DNA of 64,000 nucleotides from Nocardioides astragali (GTDB taxonomy: Bacteria; Actinomycetota; Actinomycetes; Propionibacteriales; Nocardioidaceae), in the NCBI RefSeq assembly GCF_024436375.1, contig NZ_JAFMZM010000001.1, forward strand, positions 434,001 to 498,000. The letters run 5' to 3'. Of the stretch, positions 1 to 6,679 are shown in pieces (the first letter of the stretch is position 1; each line of letters begins with the position of its first letter). The notes beneath the pieces are model-generated. The model worked only from the letters and a program-made list of their open reading frames with translations. It ran no database searches and was not told the DNA's origin. A program made the position numbers and the translations under genes.

Positions 1-784
1 CGGTCTCCTCCTCCTCAACCTCCCCGTGGTGGGTGGAGATGTCGACCGTGATGGTCGACAGCGAGGTCTGGTCCTCCAGCCACGCCTGCTGCGACTTCAG
101 CGAGTCGAGCTCGGCCTGACGGCTGGTCAGCTGGGACTCGATCCAGATGACGTCCTTGAGGCTGTCCGCCTCCGCGAGCAGCAGCTCCACCCGCTCGAGG
201 CTGGCCTCCTGGGCGCGGACCCGTGCCCTGGTGTCGATGACCTGCGTAGTGACGTCCTCCGAGCCTCGGGTGGACGAGCGGAGCAAGGCCGCTCCCTCCA
301 GTGCCTCCATCGAGGCGCTGAACTTCGAGCTCGGCACCCGGATCACCATGCGTGCGTACGTCGTGATGCCGTCGTCGTTGGTCTCGGTGTTCTCCTCGGC
401 CACGTCGCCGCCTTGCGCGTCCACTATCCGCTGGACCTCGCGCCGGGCCGCACCGACGTCCTTGCTGACCAGCGAGATCGCACCGGTCGCGATGATCGAG
501 CGTTCCGTATCCGGGGTCGCAGCCGAGTCGGACCCCGGTCCGGCTCCTGACTCCGAGCCGGTGTCGGATCCGGAGTCGGACGTGGAGGCACCGCCGTCGT
601 CGTCACTGACCTCGTTGCCCGAGGCGACCTCCGGTGCCTCGGCCGCCCCGGAAGCGCGGTCGTCCTGGGACGCGACCGCGGAGCTGTCACCGCCCCCGTC
701 GGCGTCGTTGGCGGAGCAGGCGGCCATCAGCGCCGTCATGGTGATCGCGGTGAGGATTCCTGCGGCGCGGATGCGAGTCGTCAT
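1..784 (-). CDS. DUF4349-type lipoprotein, C-terminus outside window
   Basis: Probable surface lipoprotein of the DUF4349 family; function unknown. It starts at ATG 784 and runs off the left edge, so about 261 residues are visible. Residues 1-22 form a signal peptide ending in the lipobox ALMAAC, with Cys23 as the predicted lipidated residue. A Ser/Gly/Asp-rich linker follows to about residue 95, then the folded part (GAISLVSKDVGAARREV onward), and a long charged helical stretch rich in Leu, Glu and Gln that looks like a coiled coil (SQLTSRQAELDSLKSQQ). That order is typical of DUF4349 proteins, which carry a coiled coil and usually a C-terminal membrane segment; the latter would lie outside the window. 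It stands alone, separated by 57 bp from the next minus-strand gene. Family assignment fairly firm, function not. Confidence 0.8.
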   Translation of the reverse strand, partial: MTTRIRAAGILTAITMTALMAACSANDADGGGDSSAVASQDDRASGAAEAPEVASGNEVSDDDGGASTSDSGSDTGSESGAGPGSDSAATPDTERSIIATGAISLVSKDVGAARREVQRIVDAQGGDVAEENTETNDDGITTYARMVIRVPSSKFSASMEALEGAALLRSSTRGSEDVTTQVIDTRARVRAQEASLERVELLLAEADSLKDVIWIESQLTSRQAELDSLKSQQAWLEDQTSLSTITVDISTHHGEVEEEET

Positions 785-841
785 GGATGTCGGACGTGGA
801 CCCCGTCGACGTCGGTTCCGGCCGTGACGGAACTGTGACCC

Positions 842-1771
842 TCAGTCCTTCCGGGTGGGCCGGACGACGGGCTTCTCGGCCGCGGCCACCTTCTTGGCGG
901 TCTTCTTCGCTGGGCGCGTCGCGGTCTCGGCCTTCGCGGGGGCCTTCGCCGTGGTCTGCGGGGTGGTCTTCGCCGTGGTCTTCGTGCTGGTCTTCGTGCT
1001 GGTCTTCGTCGGCGCCGTCCCCTTCAGCCGCACGCGCATCCCGTTGCCCGAACCGGAGGTCTCGAGGTAGGGCTGGGCCGCCACCAAGGTGCTGAGCCGC
1101 GCCCCGCTGCCGCCGAACGTACGCGCGTCGAAGGACGGGTGGGTCCGGTTGATCTGGTTGCCGAGGGCCCCCAGGCTGGCCCAGCCCTCGTCGTCGGACA
1201 CGGCGTTGAGGGCGCGGGTCAACGCGCTCTGGAGGTTGATCGTCGGCGCGGGTGCGGCCCCGGACTCGTCGTCGGTCTCATCGTCGGGCTCTGCGGTGGC
1301 CGGCTCGTCGGCGTCTGACCGCTTGTCGTCCTGGACCACCTCGAGGTCGATGAACTTGTCGCACGCGTTCTTGAGCGCGTCCGGGGCCTTGTTCTCGCCG
1401 AGGACGTAGACGATCTTCCCCGACTCGCGCAGCCGGTGGGCGAGGCTGGTGAAGTCGCTGTCGCTGGTGACCAGCGCAAACGCCTCCACGTTGTCGTCGT
1501 AGAGCAGGTCCATGGCGTCGATGACCAAGGCCAGGTCGGTGGAGTTCTTGCTCTTGGTGAACGCGTTCTGGTGCATCGCCCGCAGGCCCAGGCTGTTGAG
1601 CTTGCGCGCCCACTGCGTCAGGTGGGGGTTGGTCCAGTCGCCGTAGACCCGCTTGATCGTCGGCTTGCCGTACTTCGCGACCTCGCTCAGCACCTCGTCC
1701 GCGTAGGCGGGCCTGGTGTTGTCGCCGTCGATCATCACGGCGATCCGGTCGGCCTGCCCACTGGTCTCCAT
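842..1771 (-). CDS. NYN (PIN-like) RNase with OST-HTH/LOTUS domain and basic tail
   Basis: Putative RNA-cleaving or RNA-binding protein, 309 residues. Residues 8-146 fit the NYN/PIN-like nuclease fold: acidic positions D15 and D17 (VMIDGDN), D79 (STDLALVIDAMD) and D104/D106 (TSDSDF) are the metal-binding set expected for this family. A Glu/Asp-rich linker (about 150-175) leads to an OST-HTH/LOTUS-like winged helix at about 178-240 (SALTRALNAVSDDEGWASLG). The last 55 residues are almost only Lys, Thr, Ala and Pro, like histone H1 tails, and could bind nucleic acid. Start chosen at ATG 1771 because a TAGGCT hexamer ends 7 nt upstream (leaderless pattern); the longer open frame upstream has no family similarity. 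RNA target unknown; domain calls are from residue patterns. Confidence 0.85.
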   Translation of the reverse strand: METSGQADRIAVMIDGDNTRPAYADEVLSEVAKYGKPTIKRVYGDWTNPHLTQWARKLNSLGLRAMHQNAFTKSKNSTDLALVIDAMDLLYDDNVEAFALVTSDSDFTSLAHRLRESGKIVYVLGENKAPDALKNACDKFIDLEVVQDDKRSDADEPATAEPDDETDDESGAAPAPTINLQSALTRALNAVSDDEGWASLGALGNQINRTHPSFDARTFGGSGARLSTLVAAQPYLETSGSGNGMRVRLKGTAPTKTSTKTSTKTTAKTTPQTTAKAPAKAETATRPAKKTAKKVAAAEKPVVRPTRKD

Positions 1772-1778
1772 GCCGAGC

Positions 1779-1784
1779 AGCCTA
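1779..1784 (-). promoter_or_regulatory. -10 element TAGGCT, leaderless start of NYN gene
   Basis: TAGGCT on the minus strand lies 7 nt before ATG 1771, which would place the transcript start at or next to the start codon. No Shine-Dalgarno sequence lies in between. The same spacing recurs at many genes in this window. Confidence 0.55.
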
Positions 1785-1810
1785 GGGCGGTCCGGGGCGT
1801 GGGGGTCTGG

Positions 1811-1816
1811 CAGGCT
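1811..1816 (+). promoter_or_regulatory. -10-like CAGGCT before cgoX start
   Basis: CAGGCT is followed by 6 nt and then GTG 1823. It is a variant of the TANNNT leaderless -10 seen elsewhere here and is the main reason for choosing that GTG. Confidence 0.4.
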
Positions 1817-1822
1817 GGCGGC

Positions 1823-3184
1823 GTGGCGTGGGACGTGGTGGTCGTGGGTGGCGGTGTGGCCGGCCTGGTCGCGGCCCGCGACCTCGCCGCGACCGGCCGC
1901 GACGTGCTGGTGCTGGAGGGTTCTCCCCGGATCGGCGGCAAGCTGCGCAGCGCGGAGGTCGCGGGGCTGACCGTCGACGTCGGCGCTGAGGCGATGCTCG
2001 CGCGCCGACCCGAGGGTGTCGGGCTCGCGGCCGAGCTCGGTGCCGAGGTCGTCCATCCCACCGCCGCCACGTCAGGTCTCTGGTCGCGCGGCTCCCTCCG
2101 CGAGCTGCCCCGGTCGCTGATGGGTGTGCCGTTCGACCTCGACCGGCTCGCGGCCAGTGGGGTGCTCAGCCCGGAAGGGCTGGCCCGGGCAGCTGCCGAG
2201 ACCGCCACCAGCCCGGAGATCCTGGCGGCCGACGACGTCTCGGTCGGTGACCTCGTGGCCTCACGCCTCGGCGACGAGATCGTCGACCGGCTCGTCGAGC
2301 CCCTGCTGGGCGGGGTGTACGCCGGACGTGCTCGGCGGATCTCCGCCGCCGCCGCCGTGCCCCAGCTGCTGGCCATGGCTCGGCGTGGGAGCCTGCTCGA
2401 GCAGGTCGCGGCCGTCCCCACCTCCACAGCACCGGTCTTCGCCTCCCTCCCCGGCGGCATGGGCCGGCTGCCCGCCCTGGTGCGCGAAGGCGGGGGCTTC
2501 GAGGTGCGCACCTCGGCGACGGTGCGCGCGCTGCGGCGTACGACGAACGGCTGGGCGCTCACGGCCGGGCCCACCACCGACCCCGAGACCGTCGAGGCGG
2601 ACGCGGTCGTGCTGGCGACGCCTGCCGGCCCGACGGCGCGGCTGCTCGGGGAGGAGGTCGGCGGTGCGGCCGCGGAGCTCGCGGAGATCGAGGCCGCGAG
2701 CGTCGCCGTCGTCACCCTGGCCTTCCGCGCCCAGGACGTGCCCGACGCGCTCTTCGAGCGGTCGGGCTTCCTGGTGCCGCCCGTCGAGCAGCGCACGATC
2801 AAGGCGTCCACCTTCTCCTTCGCCAAGTGGGGCTGGGTGCGCGACCTGGACGCGGACGTCGTCGTCCTGCGGACCTCGCTGGGCCGCCACGGCGAGGAGG
2901 TGACGCTCCAGGCCACGGACGAGGGGCTGGTCCGGGTCTCCATGGCCGACCTCGGGACCATGGCCGGCATCACCGCGCGTCCCGTCGACTCCCACGTGCA
3001 GCGGTGGGGTGGCGCCCTCCCGCAGTACGCCGTGGGCCACGTCGACCGGGTGGCCAGGATCCGCGCCGCCGTCGCGCAGCAGCGGGGGCTCGCGGTCTGC
3101 GGTGCGGCGTACGACGGGGTGGGCATCCCCGCCGTCATCGGGTCGGCCCGCCGCGCTGTCGCCTCGGTCACCCGGGCAGAATGA
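1823..3184 (+). CDS. cgoX: Coproporphyrinogen III oxidase (HemY/CgoX type)
   Basis: FAD-dependent oxidase of heme synthesis, 453 residues, the usual length for HemY-type enzymes. In Gram-positive bacteria this family oxidises coproporphyrinogen III to coproporphyrin III with oxygen as acceptor (known for the family). The N-terminus carries the dinucleotide-binding motif GGGVAG (residues 9-14) and the GG-motif region [12 protein letters not shown]; the C-terminus has the second FAD-binding stretch ([16 protein letters not shown]). GTG 1823 is chosen because a longer frame adds non-homologous sequence and a CAGGCT hexamer sits 6 nt upstream. The next gene, chdC, begins 4 bp after the stop; both belong to the coproporphyrin-dependent branch, which supports CgoX rather than classical protoporphyrinogen oxidase. 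Confidence 0.93.
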   Translation: MAWDVVVVGGGVAGLVAARDLAATGRDVLVLEGSPRIGGKLRSAEVAGLTVDVGAEAMLARRPEGVGLAAELGAEVVHPTAATSGLWSRGSLRELPRSLMGVPFDLDRLAASGVLSPEGLARAAAETATSPEILAADDVSVGDLVASRLGDEIVDRLVEPLLGGVYAGRARRISAAAAVPQLLAMARRGSLLEQVAAVPTSTAPVFASLPGGMGRLPALVREGGGFEVRTSATVRALRRTTNGWALTAGPTTDPETVEADAVVLATPAGPTARLLGEEVGGAAAELAEIEAASVAVVTLAFRAQDVPDALFERSGFLVPPVEQRTIKASTFSFAKWGWVRDLDADVVVLRTSLGRHGEEVTLQATDEGLVRVSMADLGTMAGITARPVDSHVQRWGGALPQYAVGHVDRVARIRAAVAQQRGLAVCGAAYDGVGIPAVIGSARRAVASVTRAE

Positions 3185-3188
3185 CGAC

Positions 3189-3893
3189 ATGAGTGAGAAG
3201 AGCAAGGCCGCTCGCACGAAGGAGCTCAACGACACCATCCGCTACACGATGTGGTCGGTGTTCAAGCTCCGCGACGTCCTCGGCGACGCCGACCGGGAGG
3301 CGGAGGCGATCGACGTCGAGGCGTTGTTCGAGGTGCTGGCCGAGCAGGACGTCGTGGTGCGCGGCCTCTACGACGTCAGCGGGCTGCGTGCCGACGCCGA
3401 CCTGATGATCTGGTGGCACGCCGCGGACTCCGAGCAGCTGCAGGCGGCCTACAACGCCTTCCGCCGCACCGCCTTCGGGCGCCGGCTCGAGGCGGTCTGG
3501 TCGCAGATGGCGCTGCACCGGCCTGCCGAGTTCAACAAGTCGCACATCCCCGCGTTCCTCGCCGGCGAGGAGCCCCGCGCCCACATCTGCGTCTACCCGT
3601 TCGTCCGGTCCTACGAGTGGTACCTCCTCGAGGACGGCGAGCGCCGCCGGATGCTGGCCGAGCACGGTCAGCTGGCCCGCGGCTACGCCGACGTGCGCGC
3701 CAACACCGTGGCGTCGTTCGCGCTCGGCGACTACGAGTGGATGCTCGCCTTCGAGTCCGACGAGCTGCACCGCATCGTCGACCTGATGCGCGACCTGCGC
3801 GCCTCCGACGCCCGACGCCACGTGCGCGAGGAGGTGCCGTTCTACACCGGTGCCCGCGTGCAGCCGGCTGACCTGCTCGCCCGCCTGCCCTGA
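3189..3893 (+). CDS. chdC: Coproheme decarboxylase (HemQ/ChdC)
   Basis: Last step of the coproporphyrin-dependent heme pathway: peroxide-dependent decarboxylation of two propionates of coproheme to give heme b (established for the family). The 234-residue protein has the chlorite-dismutase-like fold signature. Tyr136 in the segment [12 protein letters not shown] aligns with the catalytic tyrosine of actinobacterial ChdC, and His159 in LAEHGQ with the proximal heme ligand, followed by the characteristic stretch [17 protein letters not shown]. It starts at ATG 3189, 4 bp after cgoX, with a CAGAAT hexamer 6 nt before the start, so it may be read through from cgoX and also have its own start. Very confident call. 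Confidence 0.95.
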   Translation: MSEKSKAARTKELNDTIRYTMWSVFKLRDVLGDADREAEAIDVEALFEVLAEQDVVVRGLYDVSGLRADADLMIWWHAADSEQLQAAYNAFRRTAFGRRLEAVWSQMALHRPAEFNKSHIPAFLAGEEPRAHICVYPFVRSYEWYLLEDGERRRMLAEHGQLARGYADVRANTVASFALGDYEWMLAFESDELHRIVDLMRDLRASDARRHVREEVPFYTGARVQPADLLARLP

Positions 3894-3916
3894 GCGCGGA
3901 ACGGCGGGCGGGGCAG

Positions 3917-3922
3917 TAGCGT
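3917..3922 (+). promoter_or_regulatory. -10-like TAGCGT before lipoprotein gene
   Basis: TAGCGT ends 9 nt before ATG 3932; no ribosome binding site intervenes, so a leaderless or nearly leaderless transcript is likely. Confidence 0.45.
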
Positions 3923-3931
3923 CAGATCACC

Positions 3932-4786
3932 ATGACTCTCCGACCTGTCATCGCCGCCCCGTTCTTGGTCCTGCTCCTGGCCCTGCCGCTCACCGCCTGC
4001 TCCACCGAGGACGAGATGCGCGCCGTCGACCCCGCCGCAGCGGGTGAGCCCTTGACCGGCACGCCGTCGCCGGATGCGCCCACCCCCGTCCCCGAGGGCC
4101 GGGTCCGCACCAACGGCCTGGTCACCGTGCTCGACCCCGGCACCGGACCGCAGATGTGCCTGGGTGCGGTGGCCGAGTCCTACCCGCCCCAGTGCGGTGG
4201 CCCCGCCATCGAGGGCTTCGAGTGGGGCGAGGTGGGCTTCGAGGAGGCCGCCGGCGTGAAGTGGGGGTCGTACGCCCTCACCGGCACCTTCGACGGCACC
4301 ACGTTCACGGCCACCGACGCCATCCCGGCCGCCCTCTACGACACCATGGCCGAGCCCCAGGAGGAGCCGCTCGGGGCCGCCTGCGAGACGCCGGCCACGA
4401 CCGACACCGCCAAGGCGACGCCCGAGGACATGGACGCGACCCTGGCCGCCGCGTCCGCCCTGCCCGGCTACGCCACGGCGTGGCTGACGGGAAACACCAT
4501 CAACGTGGCGGTCACCGAGGACGCGGCCGGTGCGGAGAGCACCCTGCGGGCGACGTGGGGCGGCCCCCTGTGCGTGACGACCGTCGAGCGGACCGACGCC
4601 GACCTCAACGCGATCAACCAGGAGCTCCAGGCGGCCCTGCCGACCCTGCTGACCAGCGGCTCGTTCGCACCGGACACCCTCGACGCGCAGGTGGTCTTCG
4701 ACGACGGGTCGATCCAGGAGTGGGTCGACGCGACGTACGGCGAGGGGCTGGTGCGGGTCAGCTCGGCGCTGACCCCGACGGACTGA
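3932..4786 (+). CDS. Secreted lipoprotein of unknown function
   Basis: A 284-residue protein with a clear lipoprotein signal peptide: a hydrophobic core (FLVLLLALPL) and the lipobox LTAC with Cys23. The mature part has no domain I recognise. It begins with a Pro/Thr/Asp linker (to about 55) and then a mixed fold with at least four Cys residues, which could form disulfides outside the membrane. The last 35 residues (QVVFDDGSIQEWVDATYGEG onward) match a fragment found at 5323-5430 beyond msrB, so the gene was once duplicated. It is convergent with msrB, with a 64-bp palindrome between them. Coding status is firm; role unknown. Confidence 0.85.
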   Translation: MTLRPVIAAPFLVLLLALPLTACSTEDEMRAVDPAAAGEPLTGTPSPDAPTPVPEGRVRTNGLVTVLDPGTGPQMCLGAVAESYPPQCGGPAIEGFEWGEVGFEEAAGVKWGSYALTGTFDGTTFTATDAIPAALYDTMAEPQEEPLGAACETPATTDTAKATPEDMDATLAAASALPGYATAWLTGNTINVAVTEDAAGAESTLRATWGGPLCVTTVERTDADLNAINQELQAALPTLLTSGSFAPDTLDAQVVFDDGSIQEWVDATYGEGLVRVSSALTPTD

Positions 4787-4793
4787 CGCGCGG

Positions 4794-4857
4794 GGTATCT
4801 AGGGACGTTCTGGTCGGCAGATGGTCTTGATCGCCTACCACTTCGTCCCTAGATACC
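4794..4857. repeat. 64-bp palindrome between convergent genes
   Basis: The outer arms 4794-4807 (GGTATCTAGGGACG) and 4844-4857 are perfect inverted repeats of 14 bp. After a 3-nt mismatch, an inner stem pairs 4811-4818 (TGGTCGGC) with 4833-4840 (GCCTACCA), one mismatch, leaving a 14-nt loop. It fills nearly the whole gap between the lipoprotein stop and the msrB stop. It could end transcription from both sides, but neither arm is followed by a T tract, so I do not call it a terminator. Confidence 0.75.
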
Positions 4858-5256
4858 TCACTTCTTCTCGTTGAGCGTGATGCTGATCGAGTTGATGCAG
4901 TAGCGGTCGCCGGTCGGGGTTCCGAACCCGTCGGGGAAGACGTGGCCGAGGTGCGAGCCGCACTTCGCGCAGCGCACCTCGACGCGCTTCATGCCGGCGC
5001 TGTTGTCCTCGATGTACTCCACCGTGTCGGTCATCGGCTGGTAGAAGCTCGGCCAGCCGCAGCCGGAGTGGAACTTCGTGTCGCTGGTGAACAGCTCCGA
5101 CCCGCAGGCCTTGCACGAGTACGTGCCCTCGGTCTCGGTGTCGGTGTACTCGCCGGTGAAGGCGCGCTCGGTGCCGGCCTGCCGGAGGACGGCGTACTCC
5201 TCGGGCGAGAGCTCCTCACGCCACTGCTCGTCGGTCTTCTGCACGTCATAGGGCAT
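4858..5256 (-). CDS. msrB: Peptide-methionine (R)-S-oxide reductase MsrB
   Basis: Repairs the R epimer of methionine sulfoxide in proteins, in the cytosol, using thioredoxin. The 132 residues are a complete, zinc-type MsrB: two CxxC pairs (C48/C51 in SCKACGSELF and C96/C99 in RCAKCGSH) bind the structural zinc, C120 in the segment GDRYCINS is the catalytic nucleophile, and C66 in HSGCGWPSF is a possible resolving cysteine. His105 in GHVFPDG belongs to the active site. Starts at ATG 5256; a TACTCT hexamer lies 6 nt upstream and no Shine-Dalgarno sequence is present, so the mRNA is probably leaderless. Flanked by a lipoprotein gene and a remnant of its paralogue. Confidence 0.96.
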   Translation of the reverse strand: MPYDVQKTDEQWREELSPEEYAVLRQAGTERAFTGEYTDTETEGTYSCKACGSELFTSDTKFHSGCGWPSFYQPMTDTVEYIEDNSAGMKRVEVRCAKCGSHLGHVFPDGFGTPTGDRYCINSISITLNEKK

Positions 5257-5262
5257 GCCCCA

Positions 5263-5268
5263 AGAGTA
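5263..5268 (-). promoter_or_regulatory. -10 element TACTCT of msrB
   Basis: TACTCT on the minus strand, then 6 nt, then ATG 5256. Leaderless spacing. Confidence 0.5.
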
Positions 5269-5322
5269 CGAGGCGGCGGAAGGTCACGATTCGGCAGCGT
5301 CGCCGGGAGCCCGAGCAACCGG

Positions 5323-5430
5323 CTCGAGCTCACGGTGTTCCATGACGACGGTCGGATCCAGCGGTGGGTCGACCACGAGCACGGCGAGGGCGTCGTCGTC
5401 GTCGAATCGATCCTGCAGCCGGTCGACTGA
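5323..5430 (+). pseudogene. Remnant of a paralogue of the 3932-4786 lipoprotein
   Basis: Thirty-five codons and a stop codon match the C-terminus of the lipoprotein at 3932-4786. Both read V-F-x-DDG-x-IQ-x-WVD, then GEG-x-V-x-V-x-S-x-L-x-P-x-D and stop at the same place, and the DNA is similar as well (both contain GACGACGG followed by ATCCAG and GTGGGTCGAC). No start codon or signal peptide can be found upstream in frame before msrB, so only the 3' end survives. The stop lies 7 bp before the -10 element of the next gene. A short real ORF from an internal GTG is possible but would have only about 31 residues. Confidence 0.65.
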
Positions 5431-5436
5431 CCGGGC

Positions 5437-5442
5437 TAGGGT
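5437..5442 (+). promoter_or_regulatory. -10 element TAGGGT of the PrimPol gene
   Basis: TAGGGT, 7 nt, then ATG 5450; no Shine-Dalgarno sequence. Leaderless pattern. Confidence 0.55.
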
Positions 5443-5449
5443 CTCGACC

Positions 5450-6532
5450 ATGGCGAAGGCGTCGGAGGCGTACGTCCGGGCGGGGGAGCGCGAGGTCCGC
5501 ATCTCGTCCCCGGAGCGGGTCATCTACGAGGCGACGGGGTCGACCCCGGAGGCCACCAAGCTGATGGTGGCGGAGTACTTCGCCTCCGTCGAGGACGGCC
5601 TGATGCGCGCGCTGCGCGACCGGCCGACCGCTCTCGAGCGCTGGACCTCGGGCGTGCGCGAGGGCATGAAGCTCGCGACCGGACCGCAGGACCGCGACGC
5701 CGACGCGTTCTACCAGAAGCGTGTCCCCAAGGGGGCTCCCGACTACCTCGAGTCGGTCGAGATCACCTTCCCCTCCGGCCGCACTGCCGACGAGATCTGC
5801 CCGACGGAGATCGCGGTGCCGGTGTGGTGCGCCCACATGGGCACGCTCACCTTCCACCCCTGGCCGGTCCGTCGCGACGACGTGGACCACCCGGACGAGC
5901 TGCGGATCGACCTCGACCCCCAGCCCGGTACGACGTTCGCCGACGCCGTACGTGTCGCCGGGGTGGCGCGCGAGCTGCTCGCCGACCTCGGCATGACCGG
6001 CTTCGCGAAGACCTCGGGCAACCGGGGCGTCCACATCTACGTCCGGATCGAGCCGCGGTGGGAGTTCGCCGACGTCCGGCATGCCGCGATCGCGTTCGGC
6101 CGCGAGCTGGAGAAGCGCGACGACGGCGTGACGACGGCGTGGTGGAAGGAGGAGCGGGGCGAGCGGATCTTCGTCGACTTCAACCAGAACACCCGCGACC
6201 GCACCATCGCCTCCGCCTACTCGCTGCGTCCGATCGCCGGTGCTCCCGTCTCGACGCCGGTGACGTGGGACGAGCTCGCCGGGCTGGACTCGCCGCGAGC
6301 GCTCAACCTGTTCACCGTGCCGGACCGACTCGCCGCAGACGGCGACCCGTGGGCCGCGATCGACGAGGTGCACCACTCGCTGCAGCCGCTGCTCGACCTG
6401 TGGGGGGAGCACCCCGTGGAGCTCAACTACCCGCCCGACCACCCGAAGATGCCGGGCGAGCCGCCGCGCGTACAGCCGTCGAAGAAGGTCGAGTCCCACT
6501 GGGACGCCGAGGGCAACCGGATCGCCGACTGA
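5450..6532 (+). CDS. LigD-type DNA/RNA primase-polymerase (PrimPol)
   Basis: Stand-alone polymerase domain of the LigD/PrimPol (archaeo-eukaryotic primase) family, 360 residues. Family members add ribo- or deoxynucleotides at breaks and gaps during end joining or excision repair. Visible catalytic set: D154 and D156 in RIDLDPQPG, the motif SGNRGVH at 189-195, and the third carboxylate D243 in FVDFNQN. The nuclease and ligase domains of a full LigD are absent. A LigC-type ligase is encoded at 11255-12376 on the other strand; the Mycobacterium pair Prim-PolC/LigC, similar in length as I recall, is the closest precedent. Start ATG 5450 is supported by TAGGGT 7 nt upstream. Confident on family, less on pathway. 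Confidence 0.93.
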   Translation: MAKASEAYVRAGEREVRISSPERVIYEATGSTPEATKLMVAEYFASVEDGLMRALRDRPTALERWTSGVREGMKLATGPQDRDADAFYQKRVPKGAPDYLESVEITFPSGRTADEICPTEIAVPVWCAHMGTLTFHPWPVRRDDVDHPDELRIDLDPQPGTTFADAVRVAGVARELLADLGMTGFAKTSGNRGVHIYVRIEPRWEFADVRHAAIAFGRELEKRDDGVTTAWWKEERGERIFVDFNQNTRDRTIASAYSLRPIAGAPVSTPVTWDELAGLDSPRALNLFTVPDRLAADGDPWAAIDEVHHSLQPLLDLWGEHPVELNYPPDHPKMPGEPPRVQPSKKVESHWDAEGNRIAD

Positions 6533-6561
6533 TCGGCGTCCCGCTCGCTCCTCCCGGCGTC

Positions 6562-6649
6562 GGTTCACCATGGGATGTCGCCGAACCGTCACTTCCCACG
6601 GTCAATTGAGGCAGGGAAGTGCGGGTTCGCCGACATACCGTGATGAACC
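6562..6649. repeat. 88-bp palindromic repeat, copy A
   Basis: Imperfect palindrome in the gap between the convergent PrimPol and Stealth genes. The outer 19 bp pair with three mismatches; an inner stem joins CACTTCCC with GGGAAGTG. The same 88-bp length, identical 5' segment (TTCACCATGGGATGTCGC) and identical 3' segment (CATACCGTGATGAA) occur at 26918-27005. Pairing positions that differ between the copies change on both arms, so the hairpin is conserved rather than the bases. Probably a dispersed REP- or MITE-like element; no coding capacity. Confidence 0.85.
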
Positions 6650-6679
6650 AGCAGCGAGGCGGACGACCAACGGCCCGCG

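Noticed and set aside
1436..1822. Long in-frame extension upstream of cgoX
   Set aside because: It runs antisense through the NYN gene, has no family similarity, and GTG 1823 has a leaderless -10 pattern.
5330..6592. Long open frame antisense to the PrimPol gene
   Set aside because: Shadow frame typical of high-GC coding DNA; no motifs, and the plus-strand frame has all catalytic residues.
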